Shown: one piece after another, positions 1 to 11,067 of the stretch
How positions within the stretch are numbered: the stretch's first letter is position 1
How the letters are laid out: every line of letters begins with the position of its first letter
Assembly (NCBI GenBank): GCA_015039365.1
Contig: WION01000780.1
Coordinates: 1 to 18,632, forward strand
DNA length: 18,632 bases
Origin: Amanita rubescens
Lineage: Eukaryota; Basidiomycota; Agaricomycetes; Agaricales; Amanitaceae
Direction of reading: 5' to 3'
Position numbers and translations under genes: made by a program
Notes under the pieces: model-generated
Databases searched by the model: none
Seen by the model: the letters and a program-made list of their open reading frames with translations, nothing else
What the model was told of the DNA's origin: nothing

Positions 1-2389
<2,389 letters not shown>

Positions 2390-2607
2390 TTACAAGGTCT
2401 GCAACTCAAAGTTTAGAGCAGCCCTTGTTCTATCTCGTTAACCCTCGAGTCCGGGTTTATCAAGCGGTAGTGGATACGCGCGATGTGCAGCGTGAGGAGG
2501 TACGTGTATCTGAAGTGGGCTACTAGTGCTATCAAGCACAGTGACCGTCGAATAAATTGTACGTCCGTTGTGGGCAACGACGGACGAACGAGTGTGGTAG
2601 TGTTAAG

Positions 2608-2728
2608 AGTCTTATGATTTTGTTAGGAGGTGATCCCGACACAATCACTAGGACACTCGAGACTAGAAACGCGGATGGGGAATGAGAATAAGATTGCGTC
2701 TATGGACGACAGAAACAATCATAAGACT
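2608..2728. repeat. 12-bp perfect inverted repeat, 97-nt spacing
   Basis: AGTCTTATGATT (2608-2619) and AATCATAAGACT (2717-2728) are exact reverse complements. With their flanks they give a 136-bp interval (2601-2736) beginning TGTTA and ending GGACA. It could be a stem in the retroelement leader RNA or the ends of a small inserted element. No target-site duplication was found around it. Confidence 0.6.
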
Positions 2729-2752
2729 AAGGGACATGTAACTAGCGTTCAG

Positions 2753-2761
2753 ATATATATA
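2753..2761 (-). promoter_or_regulatory. TATA-like box in the putative LTR
   Basis: The alternating AT run ATATATATA stands out in a mixed-composition region and lies about 475 nt upstream of the gag ATG on the minus strand, a sensible place for a U3 promoter. It is assigned by position and composition only. Confidence 0.3.
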
Positions 2762-2859
2762 CTCGTACTCGTCACTCCCACACCGTCGTTCCGCGGAATT
2801 CTTAGGTAAGCGTGGGAACTTCTTGTAACTAAAAGAAAAGAAAATGAAATGAAATAAAA

Positions 2860-4794
2860 ATGAAATCTCGACCGTTACATCTGGTGAATGAAGGTGCAGA
2901 TGTCAATGCACAGGCTGGCAAATATGGAAGTGCATTATATCAGGCATCATTACGAGGGCATGCTCAAATTGTCAGGCTTTTATTAGAAAAAGCAGCAATT
3001 GTCAATGCACAAGGTGGAGAATATGGGAGTGCATTGCAAGCTGCATCATATCAGGGCCATACTGAGATTGTAAAGCTTCTCCTGAACACAGGAGCAGATG
3101 TAAATGCACAGGGTGGAAAATACAGTAACCCATTGCAAGCTGCATTAGCAATGCATCATGTAACTATTGCAAAGCTTCTTTTAGATGAAGGGGCAAATGC
3201 CGATGTGAATTTACAGGAAGGCTATACATTGCAAGCTGCATCATACAAAGGTCATACTGAAATTGTCATGCTTCTGTTGGATAAAGGAGCAAATGTGAAT
3301 GCACCAGGTAGAGAATATGGCAATGCATTGCAAGCTGCATCAAACAAGGGTCATGCTGAAATTGTCAGGCTTCTGTTGGATAAAGGAGCAGATGTGAATG
3401 CACCAGGATATGGCAATGCATTGCAAGCTGCATCAAACAAGGGTCATGCTGCAATTGTCAGGCTTCTGTTGGATAAAGGAGCAAATGTGGATGCACAGGG
3501 TGGGCTCTATGGCAATGCATTGCAAGCTGCATCATACAATGGTCACACTGAAATTGTCAGGCTTCTGTTGGATAAAAAAGCAAATGTGAATGCACAGGGT
3601 GGGCTCTATGGCAATGCATTGCAAGCTGCATCATACAATGGTCACACTGAAATTGTCAGGCTTCTGTTGGATAAAGAAGCAAATGTGAATGCACAGGGTG
3701 GGCTCTATGGCAATGCATTGCAAGCTGCATCATACAATGGTCACACTGAAATTGTCAGGCTTCTGTTGGATAAAGAAGCAAATGTGAATGCACAGGGTGG
3801 GGAATATGGCAATGCATTGTGAGCTGCGTCATACAATGGTCACACCGAAATTGTCAGGCTTCTGTTGGATAAAGGAGCAAATGTGAATGAGGGTGGACAA
3901 TATGGCAATGCATTGCAATCTGCATCATCAAAGGGTCATGCTAAAGTTGTCAGACTTCTACTAGATAAAGAAGCAGATGTGAATGCACAGGGTGGCAGAT
4001 ATGGCAATGCATTGCAAGCTGCATCACGTGGGGGTCATGCAGGAATTGTCAGGCTTCTATTGAATACAGTAGTACATGTGAATGCAAAGGGTGGATACTA
4101 TGGCAATGCATTGCAAGCTGCATCATCAGGGGGTTATGGTGAAGTTGTAAGGCTTCTGTTGGATAAAGGAGTAGATGTGAATGCAAAGGGTGGATGCTAT
4201 GGCAATGCATTGCAAGCTGCATCATCAGGGGGTTATGGTGAAGTTGTAAGGCTTCTGTTGGATAAAGAAGTAGATGTGAATGCACAGGGTGGAAAATATG
4301 GCAATGCATTGCAAGCTGCATCACCTGGGGGACATGCTAAAATTGTCAGGCTTCTGTTGGATAAACAAGCAGATGTGAATGCACAGGGTGGAGAATATGA
4401 CAATGCATTGCAAGCTGCATCATATAAGGGTCATGCTGAAATTGTCAGGCTTCTGTTGGATAAACGAGCAGATGTGAATGCACAGGGTGGAGAATATGAC
4501 AATGCATTGCAAGCTGCATCATATAAGGGTCATGCTGAAATTGTAAGGCTTCTGTTGGACAAAGGAGCAGATGTGAATGCACAGGGTGGAGAATATGGCA
4601 ATGCATTGCGAGCTGCATCATCTGAGGGACATGCTGAAATTGTCAGGCTTCTGTTGGATAAAGGAGCAAATGTGAATGCACAGGGTGGAAAATATGGCAA
4701 TGCATTGCAAGCTGCATTACATAATGGCCATAATAAAATTTTCTGGCTTCTGTTGGGTAGAGGAGCAAATGAGGATTTGCAGGGTGAATTCTAA
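2860..4794 (+). pseudogene. Ankyrin-repeat array (about 19 repeats), probable orphaned C-terminal part of a NACHT/STAND receptor, broken by an in-frame TGA
   Basis: One frame from ATG 2860 to TAA 4792-4794 encodes repeats of consensus GGxYGNALQAAS, then xxGHxEIVRLLLDK, then GAxVNAQ, each 33 aa (99 nt). There is half a repeat at the start (NEGADVNAQ), then 19 units starting at about 2914, with slightly irregular units near 3112-3500. A TGA at 3820-3822 replaces the usual CAA (Gln) codon in the unit at 3796; the frame simply continues after it. Known: ankyrin repeats bind proteins, and in fungi near-identical repeats often form the ligand-sensing C-terminus of NOD-like (NACHT or NB-ARC) receptors. 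No NACHT or effector domain is present. The first unit is cut in mid-repeat beside the retrotransposon, suggesting truncation by insertion or rearrangement. A shorter 320-aa protein from ATG 2860 remains possible. Confidence 0.8.
2914..4794 (+). repeat. 99-nt tandem repeat array coding for ankyrin units
   Basis: The units have a 99-nt period. Units at 3598-3696 and 3697-3795 are identical, and the one at 3499-3597 differs from them at one base. The pairs 4090/4189 and 4387/4486 differ at about three bases each. At least three separate recent local duplications or conversions are therefore visible inside one array. Confidence 0.9.
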
Positions 4795-5089
4795 TGCAAT
4801 GATGCATTTCAAGCTGCATTATCTTGAATGCAAAGGTAGGTACTCAAACTTAATGTGTGTATTGGTCATAAATTATAATCAGCAATGCTAAAATTTCTTT
4901 GACATAGTTTCAGTGCACGAAGTTGGGTGTATGACAATTGTGAAACCAAGTTATTCTGATAAATGTGGGCATGATCAAAGCCACTTCTCTTTTACAATGT
5001 ACTGAAAATCTTCATGTATGATATGTTTGTAAGTATGTACCTCACTGGATATCACAATGTAATAGTAAGTTAGTAACCAACCACCCTTC
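4795..5089. other. Gene-free AT-rich spacer; begins with a decayed 21st ankyrin half-repeat
   Basis: Directly after the TAA, bases 4798-4824 read NDAFQAALS in the same frame and then TGA (4825-4827), matching the NALQAAS part of the consensus. The array therefore once ran further. The rest is AT-rich and shared by the 3' ends of two convergent transcription units, the ankyrin array (plus) and the ubiquitin protease (minus). No gene seen. Confidence 0.6.
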
Positions 5090-8076
5090 CTACCTCACCC
5101 GCTTATAAAATAACAAATATGCCGACCGACTCTCATCCCGCTCCCAAGCACCAAACACATCCTCATGCCTCACATCTGAAACCAGTTCATCATCTATCCT
5201 AACCCACCCTTCCCGTCCCTTCACTCCTCCTCCTACCCCTGTTCCACCCCATGCCGGAACGGCACCGGAACCAGTACCAGCATACCTCGTTGGATGAAGT
5301 ACATCAAGTGTGTAATGCCCGCCAGAGGCCGACAAGCCGTGATGGTACAATACGCCGAACAACTTGTACTTTGGCGACCAACTTTTCCTTATTCCAGGTG
5401 CCAACACATCTAAATGTACGCCTAGTCAGTTCCTTCCCTCTAAAAGCGAGAGAATGAGAAAACGCACCGTTCGAGATATCCAACTCGGGCCCAAACCGAA
5501 CTTGTTTCCCAACTTTGACGACGCCGCCCACGTTCGTGTCGTAACAGAATCGTTTCATATGGAGAACCAATATAGGCGGTAGAGCGTCGATGTGGACCAG
5601 CTGTTGAGCTTCCAGAGTTGTACCCGGGCGACCGGGATGAGTGACTTGAACGGGTTGAGGATGTGAGATGTAAGATAAAGCGTCCTGGACTGTGTGTGTT
5701 TGGTCGCGCTACCAAATGAACCCACGAGCGTTAGCAGAAGCGAGGAAGAAAACGAACAGAAACGTACCTGGATGTCTAATCTAACCGACCTCCAATCTTC
5801 AACTATGACAGAATCCTTTTTCGCGTAGGGAACCCTCAACGTCGTCCTAAACTTGCCACCAAACATTTTCGATATAGGCGTTTCGGTGCTTTGTATCTAT
5901 CCATCCGTTAAGCACGCGACGTCATGAAAGAAGGACAACTCACGGTCCGTGTGACGACAGTCCGATTCCGCTTCCCGACTTCTTGCCAACCTAGTTCCTC
6001 AGGCGGCGCAGCCTCTTCTTTTTCTTCAGCAGGCTCAGAGGGGGCCTGAAGCGTATGCCGACGACCCGTCACCTCTTCTCGCAACACCACCAATTCCTCC
6101 TCTAACGTCTCCAACAAGAACCCTAAGAACTCTTCCGCATCTTCTTGTTGACCGCCCTACAGAATCAGAATCAGCAAACTATTTTAATAACCCTTCACCC
6201 AAACACTTACCCGCATATTGTCAAACCTCTTCTTCTCCTTCAACGCATCGTAGACATACGTCGGTATGAACGATTCACCTTCCCACATCCCCTCATCCTC
6301 ACCACCACCCTGGTTCCCATCTTCCCATTGCCGTTCCTTTTCCTTCCCTTTCCCTCCTCCACCCCACCCATTGGCCAACACATGCCCGTTCACCAAACGA
6401 ACGTCGTCCACCACAAAATCCTTGATAAACTCAATCATAGCGTCCACCAGAGGCGTCTTGTCGCTACTACCCTTCATCTTCTCCTTGTCGCCCTTCAACC
6501 TCCCAAGCTCAACAAACAACTTTTGAACAAGCGGAGTGTAAACCAACATCTGCAACACGGCATTGGCAAAACACATGTTACCGCTGTTGACTAATCCACG
6601 AGGTCGTATGGTTGTAGGAATCGTTGTTATCGTTGTCGTTGTCGTTGTTGCAGCTGCAGGTAAATTCCCGCCACCGCTCAAAAGAGCGATCAAATCGGCC
6701 TTGTTCTTCTCGTGTGCGGTGGTACCCGATGAAGAGGGCTCGCCGAATGCGTACTGGTGACTTGGAATAGAAGCTGGGATAGATATCCCTACGACGTTTG
6801 ATGTTGGGAGGGCGTTCCTTCCTGATCCAGAGGCGGACGATGAAGACTCCGATGATTTGAGGAGGGACGCCCATGATTTTTTAGGTGGAGGGGCGGGAGG
6901 AGGTGAAGTGGTAGTGGTAGTGGTCGTTACACCTGTTGGGGTTTCTGCTATTTCAGTAGATGTAGAAGCGGTGGCGTTGGCACTGGCGGTGGTGGTAGTG
7001 GAGGCAGAGGTAGTCAAAACAGCCTCCTCGGCCTCGGCCGTGGTTGATGCAACCGATTTTTCGTCAAGAACGTCTTCGTCCGTTTTGAGTGGTATCGTAC
7101 CATTACCAACCACGGCGGGCAGAGATACAGAAGTAGTAGACGTTGCCGGGGACCCAGGTACCGTGGAAGACGTTGAATTGTCAATGACAGAAGTAGCCGA
7201 AGAAGGAACGGTCGACGAGTCTGTTGCAACAGCAGCCGCAACCTGCGGCACGCCGTTTTCACTCTCGGTCTCGTTTCCATTTTCTTCGTACTTTTCCTCT
7301 TCAACCACCGCTGCTACTTTCTCCTTTACTTCGATCTCTGCCATTTCTTCGCCACCGACGACAGGTAACGTGAGGGACGACAATGGCGGTGGAGACGGAG
7401 GCGGTGTACGGATATCCAACGCTTGCTGAATGACATCCGGTGGTGGATGCGCTTGAGGGGATATAATGATGGCAGGAGCGTTGGAAGGATCCGTAGGACG
7501 TCGGGACCATATAGCCCATGACGATTTTAGCTTGTGCGTTGGCGGTTGCGGTTGCGGCTGCGGTTCTTTTTGTTGTGTGGTTGGTGGATTTGAACTTTTT
7601 TCGTCCGAGTCCGGTTGAGGAGAGAGCAGTGTACTTTGAATAACAGGCGAAGCGTGAGATGACGAGACAGTAGAAATGGGAATAGTTCCAGTTATAGTAT
7701 AAACGTTTTTAGTGACTTCTATTGGAGTAGGCGTGGGGGGCGTCGGAGAGGGAATGGGTGGAGGGTCAACATCTTTCTGATGTTCAAGATCTGTGGGAGT
7801 GACCGGGAGCAAGGGCTGAGGCTGAGGCTGCCACTGCTGGTGTTGGTGTTGATGCTGTGGCTGGTGGTAATATTGAGGGTGTGGATGTGGATGATGGTTA
7901 AATGGGGGATAATGTTGTTGTTGCTGTTGCCTGCCGTGTTGAAGTGGATATGGAGGCGGGTAGAGAGGATGTGGAGAGCGGTTTTGTGGGCGTCGTGGTG
8001 AGGAAGAACCTGGCTGAGGATATTGAAAATAAGGTGGATAAACAATGTACGGATATGCTGAGTGTGGACTCGCCAT
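5090..8076 (-). CDS. Ubiquitin-specific protease, USP10/Ubp3 family (peptidase C19), five exons
   Basis: Modelled exons on the minus strand: 8076-6211, 6156-5944, 5896-5768, 5708-5468 and 5409-5090 (TAG). The four introns of 54, 47, 59 and 58 nt have GTAAGT, GTGAGT, GTACGT and GTGCGT donors; CTTAAC, CTAAC or CTGAC branch-like sites can be seen in the last three. The product is 922 aa. Residues 1-480 are low complexity, rich in Pro, Gln, His, Ser and Thr, with short SSWAIWSRRP (W187) and KKSWASLLKS (W402) motifs; SWASL is also found in USP10. The peptidase domain has the Cys box GLVNSGNMCFANAVLQ (Cys502), the QQEDAEEFLGF box (about 625-635), LHMKRF, the His box GGHYTLDV (His848) and WVRIDDE (Asp889), so the triad is complete. 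Known: it removes ubiquitin from protein substrates; yeast Ubp3 acts with Bre5 in vesicle transport and ribophagy. Orthology is inferred. Confidence 0.95.
6615..6655 (-). repeat. Trinucleotide (ACN/AAC-type) low-complexity tract inside the USP coding region
   Basis: A GTT/GTC-rich run on the plus strand encodes a Thr/Ile-rich stretch just before the catalytic Cys box on the minus strand. Similar in-frame tracts lie at about 6908-6930 (Thr), 7543-7565 (Pro-Gln), 7830-7865 (Gln/His) and 7910-7930 (Gln). They are length-variable candidates confined to the disordered N-terminal half. Confidence 0.7.
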
Positions 8077-8187
8077 TGCTGGCTGCGGCGATCGTCGTAC
8101 GAGCGCTTGTTCTAGTAACCAAACATGTCACAATACCACATTGAAGAACCGAACCAACATATCAATGAACAATGAACCCGTTCGATG

Positions 8188-8453
8188 CTGTCCTCCTCAG
8201 CGATTCTGTCACCTGAGCTGTACAATTGAAGGGTCATACGCTTCTCTGTCAAAAAACTGTACTAAGGGTAACCGACACCCACGCAGATAACGATACTCAA
8301 TGCTACTTATCAGCCGAGCGCATGTCTTTAATGCGTACTCATCTAGTCACCGCATAAAAATCTTGTCAACAAAGTTCTTATTCCCCTATCACCACGACGC
8401 CCGCGACCAGCCGCAACCCTGCCCGTCTATGCTAAACCATGCGGACCTGGTAC
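8188..8453 (+). repeat. Direct repeat copy A (about 265 bp), paired with 10798-11067
   Basis: It shares with copy B, in the same orientation and order, CGATTCTGTCACCTGAGCTG, GATAACGATACTCAATGC, CAGCCGAGCGCATGTCTTTA, an identical 47-base block (8362-8408 against 10979-11025) and CCATGCGGACC near the end. Outside these limits the flanks differ. It lies about 110 bp upstream of the USP start codon, so it may overlap that gene's promoter. The copies are diverged, with small indels. Confidence 0.88.
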
Positions 8454-9120
8454 AACCGATCGAAAGGATGATGGTTGATTAACGAGTGATTACCGGAGAG
8501 ACGTAGACATTCTACATCAAGCATGACATATCGAAACCAAGATTGAACTTTATAGAAGGACTCGCGGGAAATACAGCACCAGGTTCTATGAACATGATGC
8601 GACACATGCTATAGCTTCATGAATAGCACCAGTAGTAAGGTAGTCGTCGATGGGTCGCAGGACAGTAAGACTGCGGCTTGCTTGCTTTCTGCACAGGGCA
8701 CAACACCGGATCCAACATGGAAGCTAAGGTAGTACTGCATTGCTCGTCCAGTCAAATAAGCGCATGATTCGGTGCGGTACGCGAGGGTACGCGGTTGTGC
8801 TGGAAAATTTGTGCACAGCCAAACATCGGTTTGGGTTCCTTCACTTCTACCGGATCCAGCATTCGTTTGTCGACATCTATACAACGTGAACTGAAGTTTA
8901 CTTCATTATCGAAAAACAATTTACCTCGAAGTTATTGACGTAGTACCATGGATCGTGTGGTACACGCATTGAAGGTTGGATCCAGCCATCATTCGTCGAC
9001 TACAATGTGAATTGATGGTTGTAACGATGCCAAGTTGCTAGCTGGTTGCAGGATCTATTGGTTGCGATAAAGAAACAGTCAGTGTCGGAGATACGTCTAC
9101 ATTTGCTAAAAGAAAGTGCC
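8454..9120. other. Spacer with a diverged 40-bp repeat; no firm gene
   Basis: No supported ORF. Two related stretches about 125 bp apart (from 8852 and from 8978) each read GGATCCAGC, then ATTCGT, then CGAC, then ACAA-GTGAA-TGA, and look like an old tandem duplication. The right end may hold an intron and a short last exon of the minus-strand ORF at 9121-9798: a GTAAGG donor overlaps that ORF's stop, and splicing to an AG at about 9053 would give about 17 more residues and a TAG at 9002-9000. That model is speculative. Confidence 0.3.
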
Positions 9121-9798
9121 TTACCGCTCGTTACGGACTCGACAGGGTATTAGTCCGGGGTATAGCTCGTCAATCAGGCGATTCTCGCCAAGTAAAGATG
9201 TATGAGCGAGTGACCGATCCCTTGCGAGAATAGTGAGCGTCGATGTCAACTTCACGATGTAGCGATCGTCTGGTGGATCATGCCAGTTGCCCAACAAGTT
9301 GAGCGCCAGGTTCAAGGTCTCCATTCCCGTAACGAAGTTTGTCCCCAGCCATCCTTCCCTTTCCAGAGGGATGAAACGCTGGCTGATGAGTTTAGAGGAG
9401 AGTTTCGGGGTGAAGGAATGGGATTGCGTGTGTACGGCCGAGTATGAGGCGTATTCGGCGGTAATTGAGAGTGTGGGATGGGTGCTTTGTGCTGCTCGGG
9501 GAAGCACGGGTGAGACGGGCGGGAGATTGCTCGTTTGGACCGTTGAGTATACTGTATGGATGGCGAGCTTTAGAACTCTCGCTGTGGGCCCGGGGTTGGC
9601 AAGAGGACATCCGGCTGAGTTCGATCGCAGATTTGGACAAAGTTGCGCAGGTCGCTCAGGGAGGCGGTTGTTTGGCTCGTGCGTTCGGCGTAGGCATTCG
9701 CATGTCGTCTGGGCCGGCACTGTCAGTAGCCGGGGCAGCGGTGAAGGGCGTTTGAGGGAGGTCCATGGACATCCAGGACCATAGTAGTATTGTGACAT
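9121..9798 (-). CDS. Hypothetical protein, 225 aa, unrecognised
   Basis: Starts at ATG 9798 (ATGTCACAATACTACTATGG) and ends at TAA 9123-9121. The C-terminal half (about residues 125-220) looks like folded protein, with alternating hydrophobic positions, for example SSKLISQRFIPLEREGWLG, METLNLALNLLGNWHDP and ILARDRSL. The N-terminal 90 residues are Pro/Arg/Ser-rich and less convincing, so an undetected intron or a later start is possible. There is no known motif, signal peptide or clear membrane segment. The stop is embedded in GCGGTAAGG, a good splice donor, so the gene may continue to the left. It is divergent from the P-loop gene, with 159 bp between starts, and both lie between the 265-bp direct repeats. 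Opposite-strand ORFs of 96-165 aa overlap it; I prefer the minus strand because of length and composition. Confidence 0.42.
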   Translation of the reverse strand: MSQYYYGPGCPWTSLKRPSPLPRLLTVPAQTTCECLRRTHEPNNRLPERPAQLCPNLRSNSAGCPLANPGPTARVLKLAIHTVYSTVQTSNLPPVSPVLPRAAQSTHPTLSITAEYASYSAVHTQSHSFTPKLSSKLISQRFIPLEREGWLGTNFVTGMETLNLALNLLGNWHDPPDDRYIVKLTSTLTILARDRSLAHTSLLGENRLIDELYPGLIPCRVRNER

Positions 9799-9957
9799 GT
9801 TTGGATGGCAATACCAGCATCAAGCGGCCATTGGCATCACAAGCCCTGGCACTTTTCTCTCCGCCAAATTTCCTCTCGCCAACATGCTAGTAAGCTCTTT
9901 CATCGTTCCTTCTAGTATATTTAGTGATCACGTTCATGCAGACCCTGCCAACTGAAC

Positions 9958-10723
9958 ATGGGACGCAAATGGTTCGAAAAAACTCCCGTTTGGCAACGGT
10001 TCACGGACAAGTGGTGCAATGATGAGGACTTGAATCGGGAGGACCCCTCTGGTGTAACGCTTGATAATCTTGCTCTGCCGGCATCTGGAGACGATGATTC
10101 GCAACTGTTACGTGGAGGCTGAAAAATTCGTTTGGAAGAATGACCTGAGCTCGCCTCGCACAGGAGTGATTATCACAGGTCAACCAGGCATCGGTATGAC
10201 TATTTCATGTATTTCTGTAGGTCTTCGCCGAGAAATTTATAGGGAAAACTCTTTTCATATGGTACTCACTTCTCCGATTCTTAAAGATGAAACAAGTTAT
10301 CCTACTTCATGTACCTGGTGCAAATGTGCTTTTCTACCATCACGGTGTTTACCTTGCCTCAAGGGGGAGGGGAAGGCAGAGGAGCCATTGTCGGTTGAGG
10401 TAAACTACGTCCTCGTCCGTCCCGCTGGTGAGAGGGAACATAAATGGGTCCTTCCGGAGGGTTGGGAACAGCGACGAAATGTTTACCTCTTGGAGTTGCC
10501 TCTGGATGATGAAGTTCAAAAGTCAGACCAGAAGATTCGGAAGAGGAAGGCTTCAACGTCCGCAATTACCAGATCAAAGCGGCCGCCGAAGGAAACGAAG
10601 GCGTCAACGTCCGCAACCACCAGACCAAAGTGGCCGCCGAAGGAAAAGAAGGCATCAACGTCTGCATCTACCGGTACAAGGCGGTCAACGAGACTCAAGA
10701 ACGTCGGCGAGGTTGAAGAATGA
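9958..10723 (+). pseudogene. P-loop NTPase-like gene with intact Walker A after splicing; apparently frameshifted
   Basis: ATG 9958 opens a frame beginning GRKWFEKTPVWQRFTDKW, then NREDPSG. A second frame resumes at about 10091 with MIRNCYVEAEKFVWKND and VIITGQPGI; the join is either a very short intron (10054-10090, GTAACG...GGAG) or a one-base shift. Removing a 49-nt GT-AG intron (10194-10242) gives GQPGIGKTLFIWYSLLRFL, then QVILLHVPGANVLFYHHGVY: a full Walker A (GxxxxGKT) with following helix and strand, as in STAND/AAA-like NTPases. Read unspliced, the Walker lysine would be Met. In this frame a stop follows at 10401, whereas the neighbouring frame continues from a G-rich run (10361-10372) to TGA 10723, so a one-base indel there is likely. 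The tail is Lys/Ser/Thr-rich with three 17-aa repeats. Only the N-terminal part of an NTPase domain is present. Similar P-loop proteins occur in agaricomycete repeat-rich regions (from memory, unverified). Confidence 0.62.
10547..10693 (+). repeat. 51-nt tandem repeat, about 2.9 copies, coding a basic 17-aa unit
   Basis: Units at 10547-10597, 10598-10648 and 10649-10693 encode KASTSAITRSKRPPKET, KASTSATTRPKWPPKEK and KASTSASTGTRRSTR. The tail is basic and Ser/Thr-rich and ends RLKNVGEVEE. It is probably disordered and could bind nucleic acid or serve as a nuclear localisation signal. Confidence 0.85.
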
Positions 10724-10797
10724 TCACATAAATGTCAACTGGCTACCGTTTCGTGTTATGTTTACTGTACTGTGATTCGAATGAATGATCAAAGAAC

Positions 10798-11067
10798 CCT
10801 GTCCTCCTCCTCGGCGATTCTGTCACCTGAGCTGTATAATCGAAGGGTCTCTGCCTCATGCATCATCACGCATACATTTTTCTGTCCAAAATTGCAGATA
10901 ACGATACTCAATGCTATCAGCCGAGCGCATGTCTTTAACGCGTACTCATCTAATCACCGCATACAAGTCTCTTGACAACTTGTCAACAAAGTTCTTATTC
11001 CCCTATCACCACGACGCCCGCGACCTGCCGCGACCCTGGCCGTCTATTAGGCCATGCGGACCCGGTA
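10798..11067 (+). repeat. Direct repeat copy B (about 265 bp), paired with 8188-8453
   Basis: Same blocks and order as copy A. Compared with A it carries a longer CTCTTGACAACTTGTC stretch before the 47-base identical block, and extra bases after CGAAGGGTC. It begins 75 bp after the stop of the P-loop gene. Similarity ends at about GCGGACCCGGTA. Confidence 0.88.

Noticed and set aside
2914..4794. Regular spaced repeats as a CRISPR array
   Set aside because: The 99-nt period is coding throughout, contiguous and ankyrin in sequence; there are no spacers.
6857..7429. 190-aa plus-strand ORF rich in Val, Ala and Ser
   Set aside because: It is the complement of the low-complexity part of the USP exon 1; the composition reflects its trinucleotide repeats.
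10194..10220. 27-nt GT...TGTAG segment as an intron in the P-loop gene
   Set aside because: Too short for a spliceosomal intron; the 49-nt version ending at 10242 gives a full Walker A motif instead.
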